Assembly: GCA_905250075.1 (NCBI GenBank)
Contig: CAJNOP010000713.1
Coordinates: 13,660-77,659 of the forward strand
Length of the DNA: 64,000 bases
From: Rotaria sp. Silwood1
Taxonomy: Eukaryota; Rotifera; Eurotatoria; Philodinida; Philodinidae
Direction: 5' to 3'
The notes beneath the pieces were generated by a model. That model worked only from the letters and a program-made list of their open reading frames with translations, was not told the origin of the DNA and did not search any database. The position numbers and the translations under genes were made by a program. Positions 42,187 through 53,300 of the stretch are shown here, one piece after another; the stretch's first letter is position 1; each line of letters starts with the position of its first letter.

Positions 42187-43759
42187 CATCAATATGAAAA
42201 TAATTTACGTCTAAATTCTTTATCAAGAGAACGTAGTCAATCACATTTACCATCATCTATTGATTGTAATGTTAATGGTATTTTTAAAACAGTAGATATA
42301 TTAAGACATGATTCATCATTTGATAATACTATCAATGATGAACATCGTCGTTTAAATCATCGTACACAACCATTATGTTTATCTAAAACACGTCATTCAA
42401 ATCGTTATAGTCAACGTGCTATAGCACAATTTATGCATGAAAGACATAAAGCATGTTTACGACGAAATCAAAAAGCAAGTCGAATGCTTGGTATGAATAT
42501 AAAAAAAGAAATTTTATAATATAAGTTTTTTTTTCATAATTTCTTTTTAATTATGATAATTGATGTAATTCAAAAGTCGTCTAAAACTTTTTGTCAGAGA
42601 TAAATGTCATATTAACAAGGGAAAGCTTCTAATATTTTGATCACTTTTTTTTTCGCAGAATCTAGTTGCTTGACTATGCTGATTGTAAACATTAATAGAC
42701 GAGATTGGTACTTAGAACTTTAAAAAATTCACTTTCTGAAAAATCAGTTTTTTCTAACAAAAAAAAATATTTTTGATTCATCAAGATTGTGTAGAAACAC
42801 GTTGAGTTTACTATAAAACACTTGTTTTTTTTTGATCAATTTGAGTAAAATCTAGAGACAGCAGATTTTTCAATAATTGAATAATTACTTGTTTAATGGC
42901 TATGCTTTTATAATGAAGTCTAGATAAGCATATGACTTGTAAACTATGTCTACTATTTATTATTTGTTTCAAGAATTTTTTCAATCTTCTATGTTCTTTC
43001 TGAATAATTCTATGATGTTATTCTTTTGAAACTAACGAGCGATAATCTCTTGTTTTTCAATCATATTTTTGATTAAATCTCATAGATTAGACATGGAAAA
43101 CTTCTCGAATTGTATGCATGTACTTTAAGTGCTAGTAACATATTTCTTTTATAAAAATAAGATGATTAAATTTTCTATCAAAGTCAAAAAGGAAAAACAA
43201 AGATTTATGTTTTTTGATAATCTCAATAATAATTTTCAAATGGAAAAAAAACAAAACTTTTTTGATAGGAAATTTTTTTTTCGGTTTGGAGAATTGGTTT
43301 TCCCAGAAAAAACGAGTCTCTGGAGTTCTATTTATTAATATTAATTATCTATAGTCGATTAAGTTTAATAAAACAAAAGATTAAACGATTAGAATTTAGT
43401 CCTTGTATAACTTTACATAACAAAAGTTATTCATATGTCTATATTGAAAAAAAGAATATTTTAAATTCGAAGTTTTTTTTTCTTTCCTAGGTATTTTACT
43501 TGCTGTTTTTCTTATTTGTTGGCTTCCATTTACAATATCTTATCCAACATCAATTATTTATCCAAATAAATTTCCAAATATACTTCAATGTATTGTATTT
43601 TGGTTTGGTTATGTTAATTCATTATTAAATCCATTTTTATATGTATATAGTTCACGTAATTTTCGTCAAGCTATTATTGAAACATTATGTTGTCATGTTC
43701 GATTACGATCACGACAACGATTACGTTATCAATGGTCATTTCGTGCTGCTCAGAAATAA
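42187..43759 (+). CDS. Class A (rhodopsin-like) GPCR, C-terminal part only
   Basis: Two exons are visible: 42187-42490, open at its 5' side into the gap, and 43491-43759, separated by a 1.0-kb intron. They join in frame inside TM6. The first exon is a long, basic third intracellular loop ending FMHERHKACLRRNQKASRML. The second has TM6 with the ICWLPF motif, TM7 with FWFGYVNSLLNPFLYVYSS (the NPxxY box) and a short cytoplasmic tail containing NFRQAIIETLCC with possible palmitoylated cysteines. The CWLPF and NPFLY wording fits biogenic-amine or muscarinic-like receptors, but ligand-binding TM3 and TM5 are missing, so the subtype cannot be named. Either the 5' exons lie in the gap or the scaffold join is wrong. 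Confidence 0.9.
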
Positions 43760-43932
43760 ATAAATAAATAAAAATAAAGACAGTCAAACTGTCGAACAGA
43801 TTACGCGCATTATCCTTCATCCATAAAATTTTGTTTTAACTTAAAAAAAAAAAGAAGCTTTATTAGATCTTTTTCTATATATGAAGAAAAATATTTAATG
43901 AATTATTATTAAAATCTAATCGATCAGTATCA

Positions 43933-45058
43933 ATGATTGTAAATAATCAAAATCATAAAATTTTAATAAATTCAATAACAAAAGAAAATAATAATTCATC
44001 AATAAAAAAAGGATCATCATCATTGAATATTAAAACATCTGTAGAATTTAATAATCATAAAAATATACAAAAAAGTCAACAAGATTTAAATGCTATACAT
44101 AAAATTATTGATCAAACAGATAATAATCTTCGACAAGCACTTGAACATGCAAATTTAAGACATGAACAACTCGATGAATTACATTATAGATCAGAAGAAA
44201 TGCTTAGCAAAAATGAAAATCTTGTATTTGGTAAAAATTTTTATAGAATTTTGAAATAATGAAAAAAAAACAATTAAGTTTTCGATATCATAAAGAAAAT
44301 CAGTCTGAATTAATGATTTCATTCTCATTGCAAAAAAGTATTTCAAACGGGTTTCATTTTTAAATCTATTATCACAAAGAAATTCACAATGTCAATGAAG
44401 ATTGATGAGCTTCATCTATGCATAGCTGAAATACTACGGTATATAACGAACTGTTAGCTGCCCAGGTCGTATACGAAATTCATAATCGTCGACCTGGGTG
44501 AATTAGAAAGTTTAACTTTTTCGAAGTAATGAAGTTCATAGATAATATTGATAATGCTTGAGATCCTCTAAGGCAAAGATTTAAGTCCCCTAATACATCA
44601 GTAGAAGCATTCATATCTTGACAAAATGAAGTTGCATTAACCTACATCCTGTCAGATCTTTTCTTAGAATGAAATCCCATATATATATATATATGCGAAA
44701 TATTAAGCAAATCAGTACCGAGAGTAATTCATGACTTACCAATATCAGATTTGTTCGTAATAAACAGTATAGTACATTAATGATTATAGAAGATTTTTGT
44801 TCTATGATAGGTATTACTAATTATCGTAAAACTCAAGAACGTGATATTTTATGGCGACGTTTACGATATGTTATATTTGGAGTTATTACAATAGGTATTA
44901 TTATTCTTTTAATTATTTTAAGTATGACTAGTAGACGATCATCATCTTCATCTCAAGTAATTGACATACGACATATTAATGATGATTCATCAAATAATAA
45001 TAATAATAATAAAGATATAAGTTCAACAATGAAATTAATTGTATCTCGACGACGATGA
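43933..45058 (+). CDS. Putative tail-anchored R-SNARE (VAMP/synaptobrevin-like)
   Basis: Two exons, 43933-44230 and 44811-45058, join in phase 1 to 181 aa. Residues ~50-95 look like an R-SNARE motif. NLRQALEHANLRHEQLDELH aligns without gaps to the VAMP segment around its zero-layer arginine, placing Arg67 at the zero layer. A basic stretch (LWRRLRY) precedes a single hydrophobic helix (IFGVITIGIIILLIILSM), followed by a ~45-residue Ser/Asn-rich tail ending in SRRR. The order of a disordered N-terminus, SNARE motif, basic linker and membrane anchor is that of synaptobrevins, which drive vesicle fusion. Two oddities are about five extra residues between motif and anchor and a long lumenal tail. 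The 580-bp intron holds a 38-bp CCCAGGTCG palindrome. The gene starts only 173 bp after the GPCR stop. Confidence 0.55.
44461..44498. repeat. 38-bp palindrome with CCCAGGTCG termini
   Basis: CCCAGGTCG at 44461-44469 and its inverse CGACCTGGG at 44490-44498 enclose 20 bp. The same nine-base termini bound the GC-rich element at 59204-59501. This may be a deleted remnant of that family within the SNARE-like gene's intron. Confidence 0.5.
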
Positions 45059-45205
45059 CAAGAAAATGAAATCTTAATAGAATTAAATGAATTTTTATCT
45101 TCAAAATCTGAATATATCTGATAATAATCTTTAATGTTTGATTTTATATTGATATTTCTCTAGCGCTTTTATTGTTTTTTTTTTCTCATTGAATATTTTG
45201 TTGTT

Positions 45206-47161
45206 TTGATAATTATATCATTGTTTATTTCTTTATTATTCATATTATATATGGGTTCAAATGTTAGTTGTAATGATATTGATAGTTCAACAAATAGTAC
45301 AAAAACTAATAGCAATAGTATGTCTTTAATTAGTGATAATGTACCTATAAATAATTCAAATATCAATAAACAAAAATTGAATTGTGAATCAACACAATCA
45401 CATGTTTATATTAAAGATAAATTTCAATTAGAATTTCTTGATTGTGATTGTTGTTGTGATACAACAAAAAAAGTAGTTAATTATGATTTTCAAGGTATTA
45501 ATGTATTACAAGATTTATATGAAATGGTAAGTGAACTTAAATATTCAACGAAATCTGTTCGATCTGTGATTTTATTTGGCATTAAATATTGGTATGATAG
45601 ATTATCGATAAAATTTGAACAATATTTCATATTAAATTTAACTCTCTTATATTCTCTAGTAATAAGAAATAAAAATACTTTTTTTTTTTTTATTTGATAG
45701 TTTGTCTAAGTTTCACACAGTATGATTCGTTAATCACATTCTAATCGATTGTCAGTTTTTTTTCTTTAAAAATCGGGCATTTTCAGTTTATCATACATCT
45801 ATAATCTAATGTTTAACTTTGTCTAAAAAATTTGACAACGCATCGGTTTAATTTCATGTCAAATCGAACTTAAATTCACTCCGTGCATGCTTTCTAATGA
45901 CAGATTCAATGCGACTCGATTTTGAGATAACATGTTGGAAATAATCACCAGTGCTATCCAAGATCGATGTATCAGTCTTGAATGTTCCATAGAAAATTCT
46001 CATCGTTACCGTTGCATTACTATTTCGGTTCGAAGAAAATGCGAATTAATCCCATCTAAATTCGATTATCTAAGACATTTATTAATAAGCCTATGAGTTT
46101 TGATTCAGACAAAACACAAACCGTTACATATCTGCTGAGCACTATCTTTCAATCTTTACTAGTAGATAATCATCAAGACTAAAAAACTGAAGTAGAACAA
46201 ATCATCAATTCATATCTAAAATATACTCGATCTTTTTATATCATCAATTAGTCGAATTTCATAATAAAAACGATTGAATTTTCATGATTTCCTAACTATC
46301 AGCTGTTAAACATTGATTGACGAGGACACGTTTTCAACTGTCCAATCGCTTTTGAATTCAGACTCTGTGTATAAAGTAGACTCCCTTAGGGTATAAAAAA
46401 CCCCAAAGGAATAAGTGCTCATAGGCCTTCTATCCAGAGTTAAATGCATTTTACTGTAATTTTAGCTTATGGCATGGTATATACCAAAAAATCAAATGAC
46501 GGTATTACGAGCTGAGATTTAACCCATAGATAGGCCTATTGCTGAGTAAAATGTCCTGAAAATTTCAGTTTGAAAAAATGTTTTCTTCCAGAGATATTAG
46601 AGTCTCAAAAAACCGAATATTTTAGTATCGTTGATAGGATATGAGTGATTCTTGGGACTTCAATATTTCGGGAACGAAACATTGTTTCGAACTAAAATTT
46701 TCAGGACATTTTACTCAGCAGTAGACCTATCTATGGGTTAAATCTCAGCTCAAAATACCGTCATTCGATTTTTTGGTATATACTATGCCATAGGCTAAAA
46801 TTACAGTAAAATGCATATAACTCTGGACAGAAGGCCTATGAGCACTTATGCTTTGGGGGTTTTTTCATACCCCAAGGGGGTCTACTTTATATACAGAGTC
46901 TGAACTCAAAAGCGATTTGACAGTTGAAAACATTCCCTCGTAAATTTCATTCAATTACAAAAATCAATATTGATATAATCTTTCATTTAGATTGTATCAC
47001 CTGAATATAAACTTAATTGTCGATGTTCATGCGGTGATGATATAGGTGATACAAAACAATCAATCAAATTTAGTCTAACAGGTTCTCCAAATATACAGTT
47101 AACATGTGATGATCCTGATCGATTTAATCCAACATATAGTGACGCAAAAATAAAACAATGA
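45206..47161 (+). CDS. Cysteine-rich secreted or membrane-anchored protein, 5' end unresolved
   Basis: Two exons join in phase 0: the first ends at 45526 and the second is 46991-47161 (stop TGA). The frame opens with a strongly hydrophobic stretch (LIIISLFISLLFILYMGSNV) but has no ATG before the Met at 45251. The TTTCTCTAG just upstream (ending 45163) may be an acceptor for an unseen first exon. Without that exon the protein would start at 45251 and lose the hydrophobic segment. Next comes an Asn/Ser-rich region with NST-type glycosylation sites. Two similar cysteine modules follow: KLNCESTQ..FLDCDCCCD and KLNCRCSCGDD..LTCDDPD. The family is not recognised. The 1.46-kb intron is mostly a foldback element. 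PPIP5K begins only 155 bp downstream. Confidence 0.5.
46320..46940. mobile_element. Foldback element with ~280-bp arms, ACGAGGGAA-type ends
   Basis: The left arm (46320 to about 46600) and right arm (about 46650-46940) are inverted copies with roughly 10% mismatch by eye. Inner blocks include CAGGACATTTTACTCAGCA, TAGGCCTATTG/GTAGACCTATC and ATTACAGTAAAATGCAT. The ends read ACGAGGACACGTTTTCAACT on the left and, inverted, ACGAGGGAATGTTTTCAACT on the right. It fills most of the intron of the cysteine-rich gene. The ACGAGGGAA terminus is shared with the foldback at 54.9 kb. Confidence 0.78.
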
Positions 47162-47316
47162 CAGAGGGCGTTAATAATATACGTATAGGTTTTTAAAGGA
47201 GCCAATACACAATGAGAAAACTTTATTAATTGACCGAATAAAATATTAATCAATCTTGATAGTAATTTTTTTTTTTTGTTTCGTTGATGGACTAATAATA
47301 ATAACAATAAAGAAAA

Positions 47317-50300
47317 ATGAGTGAGCATAGTTATATAAGACAAGATGAATATGGTGATTCTTTAAATGGTGATGAAAATGATGATATGTCTGATGACCAA
47401 AATGACTTCGATGACAATGAGGTAGTCATATTATTTATTTACTTATGACGAATAAGATAAAGTCAATATACTTTTTTTTTTTGTTATAAGGAGGATCGTC
47501 GTTTTATAACTGTTGGTATATGTGCACAATGGAAAAAAGTCAAAGCAAAACCTATGGAAGAAATTTTACATCGTTTAGAAGAATTTGACTTTATTCGTAT
47601 AATAGTTTTTTCTGAAAAAATGATACATGAAAGTCCTATTGAAGATTGGCCATTTTGTCATGTTTTAATTAGTTTTCATAGTAAAGGTTTTCCATTAGCT
47701 AAAACTCAACAATATGCACGTCTTCATCAACCATTTCTTATTAATGATCTTGATAAACAATGGGATATTATGGATCGTATTAAAGTACATGAAATACTTA
47801 AAGATGCTGGAATAGCACAACCACGTTATGGTATAGTTCGACGAACTATGGATGCTGGTAAATAAATATTTTTATTATTATTAATTAATTTCTATAATAA
47901 AAATCTTATTTTTATTAGATGGAACATGGAAAACATTATCTGTTGTTAATGAACAAGATGATCAAATTGAAATTGATAATGAAATATTTCATAAACCATT
48001 TGTAGAAAAACCTGTATCAGCTGAAAATCATGATGTTTATATTTATTTTCCATCATCAGCTGGTGGTGGTTCACAAAGATTATTTCGAAAGGTATTTAAA
48101 ACAAAAAACTAAATATTCGAAAAACAAAACATAAATAATATTTCAATTTCTTGAAATTCTATAGTTATCGTATAAGTGGTCAGTAATATAGATGAATTGA
48201 TCAGTTTATTAAATGTAACCTAATTATTGCATTTGTAAATTAAATATAGTTTTTTTTCTGTTGATGATTTACAATATTTTAAATGAATAGTCATGCTTAT
48301 AACTTAAAATAAAATTGAAAACCTATTGTTTTTTCATTTGAACAGATTATTAGATCACATCAATGATATAATGTTATATTCAAATCAGTTATTATAATAA
48401 CTAGTATTGAAACATCTTGCTATACTATCGTTATTTTCAATTACGACGCAATTACACAGTAACTGCAATCGTATTGTTACTCATAAGTGCGGAAAAATCA
48501 CGACGCAGTTATGCGTAACTGCGTTATAGTTGCTTAAAAACAAGACGACATGGATAATTAATAAATAATGACTGCATGTGTTATTTTGTAAAATAAATAC
48601 GATATTGAACAAAAAACACATTCGAAATTCTTTTGTTTTTTTTTGCTATAATAGACAAGATGATGGTTTATTTTGTGCTAATGTTGACACTTTTATTTTT
48701 TTTTGATTAAACTACTTGAAGACCTAAGTTTTGGTTTTTCTATCTTCTATGTCGTTTTTAGCAATACCATAAATTGCACTTTTATGATGTTCGTGTTCAG
48801 CTTCCGTTTCATAAATGGTTACCTTATTGCCATTTGCATGATATAGCAGATATAAATACTTGCATGACATTGACGATTAGGACATTTTGATATTCTTACA
48901 TCTGTTATAAGCTTTTCTTTCGTCTTTTATATTGTTTTTAGTTGAAAAATTCTATATATTTAATATATAAGCATAAATAAAGGTCATCATTAGAGAAATT
49001 TCGTTCACTATGTTTTAAATAATGAATAATAACAAGTATTAAAACAATGAATATTCTTATTTACAAAATAGGTAGGTTAAAAGAATTAGGTCAACAGAAC
49101 GAAAAAAATTTTGTAGAACAGTTGAAAAAAAAAAGGAAAGAAAAAATAAAAATAATTGTGTCTATAATCGTTTCAATGTTTATCATGACATTTTGGATTC
49201 AATAATTAACTAATTTAATGAAATTTTTCTTTTATTGACTTGACTTTAATATATTACATTGATACGAAAATTTACATAATTGACATAAATTATTTATTTA
49301 TAAAATATTCTTTAAGAAACTTAGGATAAATTTATTCAACAGACAATATTTATTGGTATCACTTCAATAAATCAATATACAGTAAATTGAGAATAAATAA
49401 ATAAAAAAAGAATTATGCTATTATTTTGCTGTTAATTTATGCTATTTATGGCTTTTTATTTCGCTAGTTTTTCATTTATTTTATTTTTTTCTATTTAAAA
49501 AAAAAATAATTTTCTTTAGATTGGTAGTCGAAGTAGTGTATACACATCAGAAAATAGTATTCGTAAAGATGGTTCATATATTTATGAAGAATTTATGCCA
49601 ACAGATGGTACAGATGTTAAAGTATATCTTTTTTATTTGAATTAATTAATACAAATAATTATTTTTTTTTTTTTCTAGGTATATACTGTTGGTGCTGAAT
49701 ATGCACATGCTGAAGCAAGAAAATCACCCGGGCTTGATGGTAAAGTTGAACGAGATGAATTTGGTAAAGAAGTACGTTATCCAGTTATATTACGTGCTGA
49801 TGAAAAATTAATTGCAATGAAAATATGTTTAGCATTTAAAGTAAATTAGTCTTAATAAAGAAAAAAAAAAAAAACATTTTTATTATTATTCTGTTTTTTT
49901 TAGCAAGCTGTATGTGGCTTTGATTTACTTCGTGTTGAAGGAAAATCATTTGTATGTGATGTAAATGGTTTTAGTTTTGTTAAAAATAGTATTAAATATT
50001 ATGATGATTGTGCATCAATTCTTGGGTATTTTAAAAAAACAAATTTCTAAAATAGAAAAATTGTCTTTTTTTTTTTTTTTGAATTTTCAAGACATATGAT
50101 AATGCGTGAACTTGCACCAACATTTTCTATTCCATATCCAATAGCTTATCAACCTGATGATCCACCATTTGTACCAACTGCATTGGGTACAAGAATGGAA
50201 CTTCGTTGTGTTATTGCTGTTATTCGACATGGTGATCGAACACCAAAACAAAAAATGAAAATGGCTGTTTTACATCCATTGTAATATAATAAATATTCAT

Positions 50301-53300
50301 CTTTGATTTATTCTTTTTGATTTTTATATTTTATTTAAAAGATTTTTTCAATTATTCGAAAAATATCATGGTCCAAAAACAGGTCATTTGAAATTAAAAC
50401 ATCCTGGTCAACTTCAAGTTTGTTTTATATTTGTTATTTGTTTTTTTTTTATTTATTCAAAATTTTTATTTATAGGAAGTACTTGATATAGCTCGAAAAT
50501 TACTTAAAGAACTTGATGATAATCGAATAAATGTAAAGTTAAAAATATACAAAACAAAAAACAAAGAATCTTTGGTTTTTTTTTAGCGATTTCCTAATTT
50601 ACCTGAAACAAGAGGAAAATTACTTCAACTTAAACAAGTATTAGAATTATATGGACATTTTTCTGGTATTAATCGAAAAATTCAATTAAAATATTTACCA
50701 AAAGGTCTACCAAAAAAAACTAGTAGTGAAGATGGTAAATGAAAAAAAAAGATTATTGATAAGAAAAAAAAAAACTGTTTTTTTTATTTTCTATTCAGAA
50801 TCTAATAGTGTACCATCACAACCATCCTTACTCTTAGTAGTTAAATGGGGTGGACAACTAACTCAAACAGGAAAAAATCAAGCTGAAGAACTTGGCAAAG
50901 TAAAAAAAAAACCCCAGTTTTTTTTGTATTTTTCTAAATTGAATTTACTTCTATAAAAGGCATTTCGTAAAATGTATCCCGGTGGTCAAGGTGCTATAGG
51001 TGATCGACCTGATGTTGGTCTTCTTCGTTTACATTCCACATTTCGACATGATTTAAAAATTTATGCATCAGATGAAGGTCGTGTACAAATGACAGCTGCT
51101 GCTTTTGCTAAAGGTTTATTAGCACTTGATGGTGAATTAGCACCAATACTTGTACAAATGGTTAAAAGTGCAAATACAAATGGTTTACTTGATAATGATG
51201 TTGATTCAACAAAAGAACAACAAAAAGTTAAACAAACATTACATGATCTTTTAGCAAAAGATCGACAATTTACACAAGAAGATTATGATACAGTTAGTAA
51301 AATAAAATAAAAAAAGATTAAAAAAATGTTTTTGTTTTTTTTTTAATAGATTGCACCGACTCGCTCTCGTTCTTTAGTTTCATCAATGGATTTTATTAAA
51401 AATCCAGTTACTGTATGTCGAAAAATATATGAATATATTCATGAAATGACTGTACTCATTCAAACACGTTCACTTCAAGATAGTTCAAGTATTAGTGATA
51501 ATATTTTTCATTTTGATACATTAATATAAAAATTCGAATTTTATATTTTAGATCGACTTTTTGAATCTGAAACATGGGATTTATGTTTGAGACGATGTAT
51601 ATTTATTAATAATTAATCATTATTTTCTTTTTATATATGATTTAATTTATATTTTTTTTAGGGTTAAAATTAGGAAAAGATTTTTATGATACACGAAAAG
51701 ATAAATTTAATATATCAAAAGTACCTGATATATATGATTCAATAAAATATGATTTACTTCATAATAAAGATATTCTTCAATTTCCATATGCTGAAGATTT
51801 ATATGTATGTTCTAAAGCATTAGCTGATATTGTTGTACCTCAAGTAAGATATATTTAATATAATTTAAATTTCAAATTGTTTTTTTTTTGTAAATAAATA
51901 TTTTAGGAATATGGTATGACAGTTGATGAAAAACTAAGCATAGCTCGTGGAATGGTTACACCATTACTTCGAAAAATTCGTGCTGGTAAATACAAAGTTT
52001 TAAATTATTCTTAGATTACCATCAAAAGAATTCATATTCATAAAATTGAAACAAATCTTTGATTTCAAAAAAAAACATAAAAAATTTCTTTTTTTTCTAT
52101 TTTCTAGATCTTCAATGTAATTTAACCGGTGTTATAACTCATGATGAACATGTTAATAAATTAGATCCCAGGTAAGCAAAAATAAGTTTATTTATTGTAC
52201 AAAAAAAAAACTAAATCAAATGATAATTAAAATAGATTTCTATTAAATTATCATATCATAAGTATTTGAATTAACTCGATTCAAATCAAATCAAATATAA
52301 CTTAGTCTATACCAGAGATGTCCATCGCGGCGCGACCGCTGCCGCTGTGGTGGTAGCGGTTGTTTTTTTCAAATAACCATCGCGGTACGGCGCGGCAGCG
52401 GTCGTTTTTTAACTAACTATCGCGGCAGCGGCGCGGTAGGGGTAGGTTTTTTTGGAGAACAATGCAAAAATGCATGAATTCGAACAGAATTTCAATGTTT
52501 GCAAGTGCAAAACTATAAGATTCAACGAATCTTATCGATTGGTAACAACAGCTTAAGTCCTGAACAGTAACAGATCGTAAAATTCACAACATTATTCTAA
52601 CAATCATCGCGGCAGCGGCGTGATCGCGGCATGGTTATTTTTGGTGGCATCGCGGCAGCGGTGCGGTAGCGGCGCGTTAATTTTTTTCTTTTATCGTTGC
52701 GGCGCGGCAGCGGTCAGTTTTCAACCGCGATGGACATCTCTGGTCTATGCTATATTCTTTTCCTTAGTGCTTTAGATTTCTATTCTTCTTTTCATAATGA
52801 AAACAAAAGGATTGTATTCATATTTAAAGATAAAAAGAAAAGTATATATAAACTCTAAAAAAATTTATATTCTCAATCGTATGCAAATATGTACAATATT
52901 TGATATATTATTTTTCTTTTTAGTTATTCAAAAGGTATTCAAACTCCTGGTCGACATGTTCGTACACGATTATATTTTACTAGTGAATCACATGTTCATT
53001 CACTTCTTACAGCAATTCGTTATGGTGGTTTATTAGATGTAAAAAAACAAAAAAAAAATTTTAAATAATAAAAATTTTCATTTCTTCTTTTTTTTTTTTT
53101 AGATATCCGATGATGAACAATGGAAACGTTCAATGGAATATTTAGATACAGTTTCTGAATTAAATTATTTAACACAAATTGTTATTATGTTATATGAAGA
53201 TTCAAGTGAAGAAGAAGATTCTGAAAAACGTTTTCATGTTGAATTACATTTTTCACCTGGTGCTTATGGATGTTTTGATGTATTACCAGAAGTAAATTAT

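Noticed and set aside
44780-45058. Separate small membrane-protein gene
   Set aside because: The frame is better explained as exon 2 of the SNARE-like gene, with an acceptor at 44810 in the right phase.
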